Under the pieces are notes generated by a model. The model was not told where the DNA came from. It was given only the letters and a program-made list of their open reading frames with translations, and searched no databases. This document shows, piece after piece, positions 14,389 through 22,422 of a DNA stretch of 30,302 nucleotides (its first letter is position 1; each line of letters begins with the position of its first letter). Source of the DNA: JAVBNO01 sp031551485 (GTDB lineage Bacteria > Bacillota > Clostridia > Oscillospirales > Ruminococcaceae); the NCBI GenBank assembly GCA_031551485.1, contig JAVBNO010000068.1, positions 1 to 30,302 of the forward strand, in the 5' to 3' direction. Both the position numbers and the translations under genes were made by a program.

Positions 14389-15630
14389 TTGTCAAAACGA
14401 AACCTGTTGGCCCTGCTGTGCGCGGCGGCCCTTTGTCTTTCCGGCTGCTTCTCTTCCCGCGTGCCCCCTGCCGTTTCGCTAGATCCGGTCGCCGGGCTGA
14501 AAGCCTCCGTCGATTTTTTTGACATTGGCGCCGACCCTTACGCCGCCATCCCTGCCGAAAACCAGCCTTATGGCTACACGCACTTGACCGACGGACAAAA
14601 AATTCTTTACCGGCTGTTGGAGCATATCACCCTGACCCCGGTAGAGGCAGGCGCCATTGACGCCACCTTCTCCGACGATGATATGAATCGGGCCTTTACC
14701 GCTTATTTTTTTGACAACTATGATACGCGATTTTTCCACCAGCTATACAAATTCAGCACCCACCTGTATAACGACCAACCCATTTACACCACCTTTGAGC
14801 TGGAACCCGCCAGCCGGGATCTGGTGGCATTGCAGACCGAGATGGATGTGATTGTTGACGGCATTATGGCCGCCGCGCCGCCCGATATGACCGACTATCA
14901 AAAAGTGCGCTACCTGTGCGAAACACTGGCAGATTTAATTGCTTACAACGAGGCCGCCGTGCCTGAAAGCGAAGGCTATGTGAACAACGAAGAAAACCAG
15001 CTGTGCGCCTACGCCTATGGGGCGCTGAAAAATCACAGCGCTATCTGTGACGGTTACGCCCAGGCCTTTGCCTATGTGGGCAAAAAGATGGGGCTGCAAA
15101 TTGTCACCGTCTTTGGTACTGCCGACAACGGCGAAGTCAAACAGTCCCACGCCTGGAATAAAGTGAAGTTGGACGGCGAATGGTATGCCGTCGACCTGAC
15201 CTGGTACGACATGGACGTGCTGCGCAACAAAGTATTTTTACTGGCCGCCGACAATGAAATTGCCGACAGTCATATTGAGGAGGAGGGCGCCAACTATTAC
15301 GGATTTTCCTTCTTCCCCTTCCCTGCCGCCAACGGCCATACTTATAACGCCTTACGCCAGGACGGCATGTGTTTCTCCTCCGCCGACGCCGCTGTCTCCG
15401 CCCTGTTAAGCCGGCTGACCGCCGGTGACCGGTTCGTCCAATTAAAGCTGGAAAGCGAAGCGTTAATGATCGAAACCATTGACCGCATTAACAGCTATTA
15501 CGACAGCGAAGTGGAGCTGCCCCGGCTGGCCGACAGCCTTTGGTGCAAAGTCATTGAAACCCATGCCCCCAGCTGTACGCTGATTGTCCAGCGGGTGGAT
15601 GTCCGATTCGTAAGCGTCTACGACGAGTAG
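14389..15630 (+). CDS. Transglutaminase-like lipoprotein
   Basis: The 413-residue product has a lipoprotein signal (basic MSKR, hydrophobic core, lipobox LSGC with Cys20), so it should be exported and anchored to the outer face of the membrane. After a helical region of about 140 residues comes a transglutaminase-like papain-fold core. The catalytic triad is readable: Cys220 in SAICDGYAQAFAYV, His254 in HAWNKV and Asp269 in AVDLTWYD. Such domains act as proteases, peptidases or transferases; the substrate is unknown. The start is TTG 14389, with AAAGGAGG 7 nt upstream. It has its own promoter and terminator, so is monocistronic, and lies between repeat copies B and C. No partner gene suggests its role. 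Confidence 0.88.
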   Translation: MSKRNLLALLCAAALCLSGCFSSRVPPAVSLDPVAGLKASVDFFDIGADPYAAIPAENQPYGYTHLTDGQKILYRLLEHITLTPVEAGAIDATFSDDDMNRAFTAYFFDNYDTRFFHQLYKFSTHLYNDQPIYTTFELEPASRDLVALQTEMDVIVDGIMAAAPPDMTDYQKVRYLCETLADLIAYNEAAVPESEGYVNNEENQLCAYAYGALKNHSAICDGYAQAFAYVGKKMGLQIVTVFGTADNGEVKQSHAWNKVKLDGEWYAVDLTWYDMDVLRNKVFLLAADNEIADSHIEEEGANYYGFSFFPFPAANGHTYNALRQDGMCFSSADAAVSALLSRLTAGDRFVQLKLESEALMIETIDRINSYYDSEVELPRLADSLWCKVIETHAPSCTLIVQRVDVRFVSVYDE

Positions 15631-15648
15631 ATATCTCGCAGCAATTAC

Positions 15649-15680
15649 AAACCATCTGCTTTATAAGCAGGTGGTTTTTC
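15649..15680 (+). terminator. Rho-independent terminator after the lipoprotein gene
   Basis: A 13-bp stem with one T·G pair (AAACCATCTGCTT / AAGCAGGTGGTTT, loop TAT) followed by a T-run, 18 bp after the stop. Confidence 0.85.
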
Positions 15681-15743
15681 TTAACGGGCGTAGCCCTTGC
15701 TGATGGGCCGGCCGATGCCAAGAAAAATTCTTCCCCACGTAAG

Positions 15744-15946
15744 CCAAGCGTCTCCTGTGCACCCATACCCTCGCCATAAGGATGGGGGGTGGGGAAACCA
15801 TGTGGTTTCCCCGAAAAATGTTTTTGCATACTTTTTGCGCCAAAAAGTATGGGCCCGTCGCGGCCCGAGCGACATGCTATATCCCTGCCGGAGCGGCTGC
15901 ACACCTATGCCAATTCTATATTAATATCGGTACCAACGCATTTTCT
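15744..15946 (+). repeat. Structured intergenic repeat, copy C
   Basis: A single copy with hairpins at 15791-15812 and 15827-15851 and the ATATCGGTACCAACGC tail. It lacks the TTGTACCCCAGA header found in the tandem copies. The hairpin arms are identical to the other copies, while the linker and flanks differ. The stretch 15631-16066 holds terminators and this repeat only. Confidence 0.88.
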
Positions 15947-16001
15947 TCATCGCAAAAGCACCACTGAGCCTTGTGCCCAACCCGAAGTCCTCCTGGGCAA
16001 A

Positions 16002-16035
16002 AAAAATCCCTCGGCCACAGAGCCGAAGGATTTTT
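16002..16035 (-). terminator. Terminator of the trkA operon
   Basis: A 14-bp stem with one mismatch (AAAAATCC-C-TCGGC / GCCGA-A-GGATTTTT) lies about 30 bp beyond the stop of the last minus-strand gene. It has T-runs on both strands. Confidence 0.85.
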
Positions 16036-16066
16036 ATTTCTGTCATGATTTTTGATTCTGCATCCT

Positions 16067-16750
16067 TTAATCCTGCCGGGGCAGATGGTTGCGGTACCGG
16101 TCCATCAGGCCTTTAAAAAGCTCCCCGTTGGTGGGCGGTGTCCAGGTAATGGCGTTGGCCCCCGCGGCAATGGTCTGTGCAATAGATTCATCGGTGGGTC
16201 CGCCGGTGGCAATGATGGCCACATCGGGAAAGGCACTGCGGATTTTGGCCACAAGGGCGGGGGTCTTGGCTGCCGCCGAAACATTCAGAATATCGGTGCC
16301 CGCCGCAATGCGCCCGGCGATATCGTCTTGCTCGGAAACCACCGTGACCACAATGGGGATATCAATGAGCTCCTGCATTTCGACAATGGTCTCGTTGGGG
16401 GTGGGCGCGTTTACCACCACGCCGATAGCCCCTTGAAACTCCGCGTGCAAAGAAAGGTTAAGCACCCGCCGTCCGGTGGTGGTGCCGCCGCCCACGCCAC
16501 AAAACACCGGGATGTCCGCCGCCAGCATAATCGCCTGGGTAATAATGGGCTGGGGGGTAAAGGGGTATACAGCAATCACAGCGTCCGCGTTGATGTTGCG
16601 GATAATAGACACATCGGTCGTAAAGACGATAGAGCGGATGCGCTTGCCAAAAATTTTGATACCGCTGGCCTGGCGGATGACCTCAGGCACGGTGACCATA
16701 TGCTTGCGCAAATTGCCTTGAAACTCCGGCATGTAAACAGAGCTTTCCAT
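16067..16750 (-). CDS. TIM-barrel-like protein of unknown function, often labelled hydrolase
   Basis: The 227-residue product shows a (beta/alpha)8 rhythm: strands SIVFTTD, AVIAVYPF, PVFCGVGGG (81-89), GAIGVVVNAP, PIVVTVVSE, ILNVSAAA and VAIIATGGP (178-185). The closing AAGANAITWTPP resembles a phosphate-binding end as in epimerase- or IMPDH-like barrels. The family occurs in Clostridia with a generic hydrolase label; I know of no proven reaction. ATG 16750 is chosen over an upstream ATG at 16777 because AGGAGGG lies 8 nt before it and the conserved block starts there. It is last in a three-gene minus-strand operon, 32 bp after a TrkA protein, hinting at a link to nucleotide- or ion-responsive signalling. 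That link is inference. Confidence 0.75.
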   Translation of the reverse strand: MESSVYMPEFQGNLRKHMVTVPEVIRQASGIKIFGKRIRSIVFTTDVSIIRNINADAVIAVYPFTPQPIITQAIMLAADIPVFCGVGGGTTTGRRVLNLSLHAEFQGAIGVVVNAPTPNETIVEMQELIDIPIVVTVVSEQDDIAGRIAAGTDILNVSAAAKTPALVAKIRSAFPDVAIIATGGPTDESIAQTIAAGANAITWTPPTNGELFKGLMDRYRNHLPRQD

Positions 16751-16782
16751 TTGAACATCCCTCCTGTTGCTTGCCAAACCGT

Positions 16783-17445
16783 TTATCCTTCCGGCACTAA
16801 AATTTGGCTGATTTTATGAAGCTCGCTGTTTTGGGCAATAATCAATAGTTTGTCCCCCGGTTCCAGCGTCACGTCGCCCCGGGGAATAATCAGTTCACTG
16901 CCGCGGCTGACAGAGGCCACAATACTTTGGCGCGGCAGCCCCAATTCACCAATGGGCACACCGCGATGGGCGTAATGGGGTGGCAGCACCACTTCGCTGA
17001 TAGACGCTGTGCCGCCGCTAATGGATATCACCTGGCGCAAGGCGGTGGCATCTACTTCCCGTTCGATAATGCGGGCAATGTTGTCGGTGGAGGATATGGG
17101 AATATCCACTCCCAGCTGTTTCAGCACCGCCATATTTTTGGGGTTATTCACACGGGCCACCGTTTTAGGAACGCCAAAGCAGTTTTTAGCCAACTGGCAG
17201 GCCACCAGGTTTGCCTCGTCCTTACCCGTCACCGCAATGGCGGTGGCGGCCTCGTTGGCCTTTGCCAGCTCCAGCACATCCAGCGTGGTGCCGTCGCCAC
17301 AGATGACCGGGGCGTCCAGCTCGTTGGCAATGCGGGTACACTGTTGTTTATCCCGTTCCACAATGGTGGGCCGGTGGCCGTGCTCGGTCAGGGTTTTGGC
17401 CAGATAAAAGCCAACCTTCCCCGCGCCGATAATCAATATATTCAT
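16783..17445 (-). CDS. trkA: TrkA-family potassium uptake regulatory subunit (second of pair)
   Basis: TrkA/KtrA-type proteins are cytosolic gating rings of K+ transporters. They bind NAD(H), ATP/ADP or cyclic di-AMP. The 220-residue product has an RCK_N domain starting ILIIGAGKVGFYLAK (GxGxxG) with the acidic E30 after strand 2, the CGDGTTLDVLELA and VTGKDEANL segments, and a C-terminal RCK_C/TrkA_C domain (about 140-220) ending PGDKLLIIAQ. ATG 17445 is chosen: GGAGG is 10 nt upstream and the fold begins there, although the frame opens at 17472. No membrane TrkH/KtrB gene is adjacent, so its pore partner must lie elsewhere. Confidence 0.9.
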   Translation of the reverse strand: MNILIIGAGKVGFYLAKTLTEHGHRPTIVERDKQQCTRIANELDAPVICGDGTTLDVLELAKANEAATAIAVTGKDEANLVACQLAKNCFGVPKTVARVNNPKNMAVLKQLGVDIPISSTDNIARIIEREVDATALRQVISISGGTASISEVVLPPHYAHRGVPIGELGLPRQSIVASVSRGSELIIPRGDVTLEPGDKLLIIAQNSELHKISQILVPEG

Positions 17446-17487
17446 GGCATCTTTTCCTCCGATTGTTCTCAATAAAACTGCATCGGC

Positions 17488-18111
17488 CTACTGTGCCGAT
17501 CGGCCGTACAGGATTTTATCTCCGGCCTCCAGAACATAGGGCACATCCGGCCGGTTGAGAAGCACTTTCCCATCGGGCCGCAAAACACCTACAAACGCTT
17601 CATCCTCTGCAAATTCCAGTTCATCGGTAAGCAGGCCCACCTGTTTGGGTAACACCGTTACAGTGGAAAAGGTCACCACCGACTGGTCAAACACCACCCG
17701 TTTGTCTTCGGTGCTGTCGTCTATAATCGAACGGATCACATCGACGGTAAGGGTTGTAGGGCAAACTGTTTGCAATCCAAACTGGGAAAATACCCCTTTG
17801 CGCCGGGGGTCATAAATGCGCGCCAACACCCGGGGCACTTTAAAAAATTCCCGGGCCACCTGGGACACCATCAAATTGACATTGTCATCCTGGGTAACAG
17901 CCACCAATACATCGCATATTTCAATGCCGGCCCGTTTGAGCACATCAATATCAATCGGCACGCCGGTAATGGTTACGCCGGCAAAATCATCGTCCAAGCG
18001 GTTAAAGCTGTCTTCGTCCTGTTCCACCACGGCGACGTCATAGCCCTGTTCCGAAAGCAGGTTGGCCAGGCCGGAACCTACTTTACCGCAGCCCACAACA
18101 ATTACATTCAT
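17488..18111 (-). CDS. trkA: TrkA-family potassium uptake regulatory subunit (first of pair)
   Basis: The 207-residue product resembles its neighbour: Rossmann RCK_N starting VIVVGCGKVGSGLANLL, E30 after strand 2, VAVTQDDNVNLM, then a C-terminal domain ending LEAGDKILYGRSAQ. The two are clearly diverged (the TrkA_C regions differ most), as in the CeoB/CeoC pairs of other Firmicutes and Actinobacteria. They may form a mixed ring. It is the first gene of the operon; GGAG lies 12 nt before the ATG, a rather long spacing. The next gene follows 42 bp later. Confidence 0.9.
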   Translation of the reverse strand: MNVIVVGCGKVGSGLANLLSEQGYDVAVVEQDEDSFNRLDDDFAGVTITGVPIDIDVLKRAGIEICDVLVAVTQDDNVNLMVSQVAREFFKVPRVLARIYDPRRKGVFSQFGLQTVCPTTLTVDVIRSIIDDSTEDKRVVFDQSVVTFSTVTVLPKQVGLLTDELEFAEDEAFVGVLRPDGKVLLNRPDVPYVLEAGDKILYGRSAQ

Positions 18112-18158
18112 AGCCGCGAAAATCTCCTTCTCTACAATAAAGTCATTGGTGTTGCATA

Positions 18159-18164
18159 ATTATA
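18159..18164 (-). promoter_or_regulatory. Possible -10 element of the trkA operon
   Basis: On the minus strand TATAAT occurs about 48 bp before the first trkA ATG in an AT-rich stretch. No convincing -35 lies 16-18 bp upstream. Confidence 0.35.
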
Positions 18165-18299
18165 TGTTAGTATATACCCTTTGACTTTAAAAAGGAATAG
18201 AAAAAGCGAAAACGGCCAAAAAGAATCATAGGCGGTTTTTTTACCCTGGCCCGGGACAAAAAACCCGTATTCAAAAGACGTCATTTTTTCATGGTTAAA

Positions 18300-18328
18300 T
18301 TGTAATGCCGTACGAAAAAGAGTATAAT
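18300..18328 (+). promoter_or_regulatory. Promoter of the TVP38-like gene
   Basis: TTGTAA (18300-18305), 17 bp, and a perfect TATAAT (18323-18328), about 45 bp before the start codon. It is divergent from the trkA operon. Confidence 0.65.
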
Positions 18329-18372
18329 ATCAAAAGATTCCGACCCCGCCCCGTAAATAAGGAGGCTATGCA

Positions 18373-19101
18373 TTGACACATCCCCACCACCGCGACAGAT
18401 TGATTAAAATCGGGCTGGTTATATTTTTCCTGTTGATGATGGCGCTGCTGCTGTGGCCTATTATCCGGGATATGATTCCGGTAATGCAAGAAATTATGAA
18501 TGGTGAAGATCCCCAACTCCTGAAAGAGTACCTCCGCTCTTTGGGTTGGGAAGGCGTCGCCATTACCTTTTTGCTGCAAACGCTGCAAATCGTATCCGCC
18601 GTGGTGCCCGCCGCGCCGGTGCAGGTGTTGGCCGGCATCACCTACGGCATTGGCCGGGGCCTTGTCATCTGCCTGGGCGGTATTTTGCTGGGCCACGGCC
18701 TTGTCTTTTTTGCCATCCGCCGGTTTGGCGAAAAAATTACCGGCCGGCTGTTTGGCGACCAGGACATCCAGTGGCTGAGCCGGCTGCGCCACTCCCGCCA
18801 TCTGCCCACCATTCTGGTGCTCATCTATATTATTCCCGGCGTGCCCAACGGCATGATCCCCTATTTTGCCGCTACCACTCCCATCAAGCCCAAACTATAC
18901 TTCACCCTCATTTTTTTGGCCAGCATCCCCGCCATTCTCTCCTGTACCTTTATGGGGGAGAGCATCGTCAGCGGCCACTTCACCACAGCCCTGGTCATTC
19001 TGGGCATTTTTGCGGTCGTGGCATTGGCGCTTTTTGTCCTGCGCAAACAAATTTTCTCCGCTTTTGACGATGCCGGCGGCGAAGATGAAACGCCCAAGTA
19101 A
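18373..19101 (+). CDS. TVP38/TMEM64 (VTT/DedA-like) membrane protein
   Basis: The 242-residue product has an N-terminal membrane segment (about 12-33) and then several more. The VTT/SNARE-associated core includes a PAAPVQVLAGITYGIGRGLVICLGG stretch with the family's Pro- and Gly-rich re-entrant element, and IYIIPGVPNGMIPYFAA with a second PG turn. A charged C-terminal tail follows. Relatives include DedA proteins and eukaryotic TMEM41B/VMP1, some of which move lipids; the substrate here is unknown. The start is TTG 18373, 7 nt after AAGGAGG. The nearer ATG at 18368 is followed at once by a His codon and a stop, so it cannot be the start. Monocistronic before dnaA. Confidence 0.88.
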   Translation: MTHPHHRDRLIKIGLVIFFLLMMALLLWPIIRDMIPVMQEIMNGEDPQLLKEYLRSLGWEGVAITFLLQTLQIVSAVVPAAPVQVLAGITYGIGRGLVICLGGILLGHGLVFFAIRRFGEKITGRLFGDQDIQWLSRLRHSRHLPTILVLIYIIPGVPNGMIPYFAATTPIKPKLYFTLIFLASIPAILSCTFMGESIVSGHFTTALVILGIFAVVALALFVLRKQIFSAFDDAGGEDETPK

Positions 19102-19141
19102 ACGTGCCTTTTACATATTATAATATACATTCCACATAGGC

Positions 19142-19150
19142 TGTGGAAAA
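19142..19150 (-). promoter_or_regulatory. DnaA box upstream of the dnaA promoter
   Basis: TGTGGAAAA (complement TTTTCCACA, one mismatch) ends 2 bp before the dnaA -35. With the perfect box at 19225 it brackets the promoter. Confidence 0.55.
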
Positions 19151-19152
19151 CC

Positions 19153-19181
19153 TTGTGTCCAAGCTGATTTTATGGTATAAT
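19153..19181 (+). promoter_or_regulatory. Promoter of dnaA
   Basis: TTGTGT (19153-19158), 17 bp, and a perfect TATAAT (19176-19181) with an extended TG. Transcription would start near 19188, leaving a leader of about 120 nt that contains a GGGGGA/TCCCCC hairpin (19208-19223) and a DnaA box. Confidence 0.75.
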
Positions 19182-19224
19182 GCATTCACATTGTTTCCGA
19201 TGAAAAAGGGGGACTCCTCCCCCG

Positions 19225-19233
19225 TTATCCACA
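19225..19233 (+). promoter_or_regulatory. Consensus DnaA box in the dnaA leader
   Basis: A perfect TTATCCACA lies about 37 bp downstream of the predicted start of dnaA transcription, a position suited to autorepression by DnaA. It is also part of the upstream half of a bipartite origin, if one exists. Confidence 0.85.
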
Positions 19234-19307
19234 TGGTTTAAACCGTTTTGGCCCTCTGCCGCTCCGCCAAAATCCCTTCTATCAACATAAGAAGCGAGGA
19301 CAAGCTT

Positions 19308-20642
19308 ATGGATTCCTTTAAAGATGTATTCGAGTCGGTGCAGGAACTGTGCCGAAACGAACTTTCCGAGGTTGCCTACAATCTTTGGATCAAAGATATT
19401 ACCCCGGTGCGTCTGGAGGGTTCTTCTGCCATCCTCCACATCCACTCTAAGTTTAAGAAGACAATTATTGAAGAAAAATATCTGGATTTGCTAAGCCGTT
19501 CCTTCGAAAGCGTGCTTGGTTTTCCGGTGGATATTAAGCTGCTGTTTGACGAACCGACCGACACCGCAGCCGGCGACCTGGCCCCCGAATACCAAAGTGA
19601 ACACACCGGCCCCACCGGCAACGGCGGCGAATATGAATATACCTTCAATACTTTCATTGTGGGCCCTGCCAACAAATTTGCCCATGCCGCCTCTTTGGCG
19701 GTGGCCACCAACCCCGCCCGCAGCTACAACCCTCTGTTTATTTACGGCGGTTCCGGCCTGGGCAAAACCCATTTGCTCTACGCCATTTGGGACGAGATTA
19801 AACGCAACCAGCCCGACAGCAATATTATTTATGTCCGCGGCGAAGAGTTCACCAACGCCCTCATTAACGCCATTGCCAATGAGTCCACCATTGCGTTTCA
19901 CGAAAACTTCCGCCGGGCCGACGTGCTTCTTGTCGACGATATCCAGTTCATTGGAGGCAAAGAACGTACCCAGGAGGAATTTTTTCATACCTTTAATACC
20001 ATTTATCAGGCCGGCAAACAAATTGTGCTCACCTCCGACCGGCCGCCCAAAGAGATTAAAACGCTGGAGGACAGGCTACGCACCCGTTTTGAATGGGGTC
20101 TGCTGGCCGACATTCAGCCCCCTGATTTCGAAACCCGCATCGCCATCATCCGCCGCAAAGCCCAGCTGCTGGATTTGACCATTCCCTCCGAAGTGTCCGA
20201 ATACATCGCCAACCGCATTAAAAATAACATCCGCCAGCTGGAAGGCGCCGTCAAAAAGCTGAAAGCCTACGAGCAACTGGCCGGATCCGCCCCCTCCATT
20301 ATCATGGCCCAAAACGCAATCCGGGATATCCTTACCGATAATCAGCCCATCCCCGTCACCGTCGATCGAATCATTACCGAAGTATCCCGCACCTATGGCG
20401 TGTCCCCTGCCGATATTCGCTCCAGCAAACGGTCGGCCCAAATTTCTACCGCCCGCCAGCTTTGCATGTACATTGTCCGCGAAATCACCCAAATGTCAAT
20501 GGCCACCATCGGCGAAGAATTTGGCGGCCGCGACCATTCTACCGTCGTCTATGCCCTGCAGCAGGTAGACAACCAAATGAAAAACGATTCCCGCTTTAAA
20601 GAGACCGTGGAAGACATTATTAAGAACATTCGGGAGCGGTAA
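19308..20642 (+). CDS. dnaA: Chromosomal replication initiator DnaA
   Basis: DnaA binds origin boxes, melts the adjacent duplex as an ATP filament and loads helicase. The 444-residue product has domain I (1 to about 80, with the W27 region), a short linker, and the AAA+ domain: NPLFIYGGSGLGKTHLL (Walker A 147-154), LLVDDIQF (Walker B 207-214), sensor LTSDRPP (241-247) and the LEDRLRTRFEWGL arginine-finger box. Domain IV ends in the GGRDHSTVVYALQQV signature that reads the DnaA box. The frame is open from 19248, but ATG 19308 has GAGG 8 nt upstream and the family's MDSFKDVFESV-like opening. oriC follows directly. Confidence 0.98.
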   Translation: MDSFKDVFESVQELCRNELSEVAYNLWIKDITPVRLEGSSAILHIHSKFKKTIIEEKYLDLLSRSFESVLGFPVDIKLLFDEPTDTAAGDLAPEYQSEHTGPTGNGGEYEYTFNTFIVGPANKFAHAASLAVATNPARSYNPLFIYGGSGLGKTHLLYAIWDEIKRNQPDSNIIYVRGEEFTNALINAIANESTIAFHENFRRADVLLVDDIQFIGGKERTQEEFFHTFNTIYQAGKQIVLTSDRPPKEIKTLEDRLRTRFEWGLLADIQPPDFETRIAIIRRKAQLLDLTIPSEVSEYIANRIKNNIRQLEGAVKKLKAYEQLAGSAPSIIMAQNAIRDILTDNQPIPVTVDRIITEVSRTYGVSPADIRSSKRSAQISTARQLCMYIVREITQMSMATIGEEFGGRDHSTVVYALQQVDNQMKNDSRFKETVEDIIKNIRER

Positions 20643-20649
20643 AAACTTT

Positions 20650-20965
20650 TCTTTCAACATTCCACCATTTTGTTTTACACCCCTTGTGGAAGTCTGACAA
20701 ATGAAAATAAATTTGCTGTTTGCACCATTTGTTTTGTTCACAAATTCTCCACAAATGCGCTGTCTTTCTTCCACAATTTTTCACGCCTTTTCACTTCCTG
20801 TTTTTGGAAGTTCCGCCATCCACAAACCGTCCCCATTCCCTTCCACAGTAAAGGCGGAATAAAAACTCTTTTGGCAAGCGGGAAAAAACGACATTTCCAC
20901 ATATCCACGCCCCCTACTACTACGACTATATTTATATATTCTATTCTATCTATATTAAGAAAAAT
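20650..20965 (+). other. oriC: Chromosomal replication origin (oriC), dnaA-dnaN intergenic region
   Basis: The 385-bp dnaA-dnaN gap holds many TCCACA-type DnaA boxes of imperfect match, including 20746-20754 (TTCTCCACA, one mismatch), 20816-20824, 20893-20901 and 20901-20909 (ATATCCACG), plus inverted TTGTGGAAG near 20686. The last box is followed by a C-rich spacer and then CTA-CTA-CTA-CGA-CTA triplets (20914-20928), running into a strongly A/T stretch to about 20960. This box, GC spacer, DnaA-trio, AT-rich order is that of the Bacillus subtilis unwinding site and has the same direction relative to dnaA and dnaN. Confidence 0.9.
20914..20928 (+). promoter_or_regulatory. DnaA-trio element of the unwinding site
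   Basis: Five 3-nt steps, CTA CTA CTA CGA CTA, directly follow the DnaA box at 20901-20909 and its C-rich spacer. On the complementary strand this is the 3'-GAT-5' repeat described for B. subtilis, along which DnaA extends onto single-stranded DNA. Confidence 0.8.
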
Positions 20966-21027
20966 CTGTTGGACCGGGTACGGTTTGAAAACCGCCTTTT
21001 GTGAATAACTGAGTTGAGGTGAGTCAT

Positions 21028-22131
21028 ATGAAATTAATTTGTGAAAGACAACTTCTGTGCGATGCCGTACAAAACGTTTCTTATGCCGTCTCCCAAAAAT
21101 CAAGTCTTTTGTCGCTGGAAGGGATTTTAATGAAGGCAAGGGACAACCGCCTTCATTTGACAGGGTATGATTTGGAGCTGGGTATTTCCACCACCATAGA
21201 AGCCAAAGTGCTGGAGGAAGGGGAAGTCGTTCTTTCGTCCAAACTTCTTTCCGACATTATTCGCAGAATGCCCTCCGATGAAATTTCCATTACCACCGAC
21301 GCCAAGAATTTGGCCGAGATTAAAGGCGGCGTTTCCGAGTTTACGATTTTGGGCATTGCAGCCAGCGAATTTCCTGAGCTGCCGGTCATTGCCGGAACGG
21401 CGTCTTTGGCCTTGCCTCAAACCGTGATTAAGTCGATGATTGCCCAAACCCATTTTGCCATTGCCTTGTCCGATTCCAAACCGGTACATACCGGCGCCCT
21501 TTTCGATTTGGAGGAAGAAACGCTTTCCATTGTGGCAGTGGACGGTTACCGCATGGCGCTGCGCAAAGAAACAGTGCAGGGGCAAAAGGCTTTAAGCTTT
21601 ATTGTGCCGGGTAAAACATTGGCCGAACTATTAAAACTGCTGAAAGATGACGATACTGTAGTAGAGATGCAGCTTTCCAAAAAGCATATTATTTTTGAGG
21701 TAAACGGTTACAGCATGGTGTCGCGGCTTTTGGAAGGGGAATTTTTGGATTATAAATCCGCCATTCCCAAACAAAAGACCACCAGCGTGGAAGTGGGCAC
21801 CCGCCCCTTTGTGGACAGCATCGAGCGCACATCCCTGCTCATTTCCGACCGGCTGAAAAGCCCCCTGAAGCTAACCTTTGAAAAAGAGCGTATTGTCATG
21901 AGCTGTTCTACCCCTATCGGTAAAGCCCACGACGAAACGGTCTGCCAGTTTGACGGCACGCCGGTGGAAATTGGATTTAATAATAAATATCTCTTGGATG
22001 CCTTGAAAGCGTCCGAGTGCGATAAAGTAAAATTGGAGATTGGCGGCGCACTGTCTCCCATGAAAGTGGTGCCTTGCGAAGGGGAAAGCTTTTTGTTTTT
22101 GGTGCTGCCCGTCAAACTGAAAAACGAGTAA
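21028..22131 (+). CDS. dnaN: DNA polymerase III beta sliding clamp
   Basis: DnaN forms the dimeric ring that holds polymerase III on DNA and recruits repair proteins. The 367-residue product has the three-domain clamp layout and family strings: MKLICERQLLCDAVQNVSYAVS, LTGYDLELGISTTIEA and FPELPVI, then VDGYRMALR and the closing PMKVVPCEGESFLFLVLPVKL, equivalent to the usual MPMR-ending face. ATG 21028 is chosen over the in-frame GTG 21019 because GAGGTGA sits 5 nt upstream and the first strand begins there. yaaA starts 3 nt after its stop. Confidence 0.97.
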   Translation: MKLICERQLLCDAVQNVSYAVSQKSSLLSLEGILMKARDNRLHLTGYDLELGISTTIEAKVLEEGEVVLSSKLLSDIIRRMPSDEISITTDAKNLAEIKGGVSEFTILGIAASEFPELPVIAGTASLALPQTVIKSMIAQTHFAIALSDSKPVHTGALFDLEEETLSIVAVDGYRMALRKETVQGQKALSFIVPGKTLAELLKLLKDDDTVVEMQLSKKHIIFEVNGYSMVSRLLEGEFLDYKSAIPKQKTTSVEVGTRPFVDSIERTSLLISDRLKSPLKLTFEKERIVMSCSTPIGKAHDETVCQFDGTPVEIGFNNKYLLDALKASECDKVKLEIGGALSPMKVVPCEGESFLFLVLPVKLKNE

Positions 22132-22134
22132 ACA

Positions 22135-22422
22135 ATGAGAGAGAAAAAAGAGATTACCAGACAGTCTGTAGCCATCAATACACCCTTTATCCGGCTGGAT
22201 GCCCTTTTAAAATGGGCGGGTCTTGCCGAGACCGGCGGCCATGCCAAAGAGATCATTGCGGCGGGGCTGGTGGAGCTGGACGGTGAAGTGTGTACCCAGC
22301 GGGGCAAAAAGATTACCCCCGGCGACAGCGTTGCCGTTTACGAAGAAACCGAGGAAGGGCCGGCGCCGACCAAAGAGCACCGGTTCTGCCTCCTTGAGGT
22401 TGTTGCCGGTGAAGATAACTGA
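22135..22422 (+). CDS. yaaA: YaaA-like S4-domain RNA-binding protein
   Basis: The 95-residue product carries an S4-like RNA-binding domain: IRLDALLKWAGLAETGGHAKEIIAAGLVELDGEV, then RRGKK-type QRGKKITPGDSVAVYE. It is longer than B. subtilis YaaA (about 70 residues), mainly through a charged N-terminus and a C-terminal extension of roughly 20 residues, which contains the recF start. It sits between dnaN and recF as in most Firmicutes. The start is uncertain: ATG 22135 lacks a clear ribosome-binding site and probably depends on coupling to dnaN. The family is thought to act in ribosome assembly or RNA binding. Confidence 0.88.
   Translation: MREKKEITRQSVAINTPFIRLDALLKWAGLAETGGHAKEIIAAGLVELDGEVCTQRGKKITPGDSVAVYEETEEGPAPTKEHRFCLLEVVAGEDN

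Noticed and set aside
15551..15967. Frames on both strands through repeat copy C
   Set aside because: They overlap the end of the lipoprotein gene, its terminator and the repeat hairpins, with no initiation signals.
17845..17860. Possible Noc binding site with a TTCCCGGG core
   Set aside because: Only half of the expected palindrome is present; the right half reads CC instead of AAA. No full TTTCCCGGGAAA was seen in the window.
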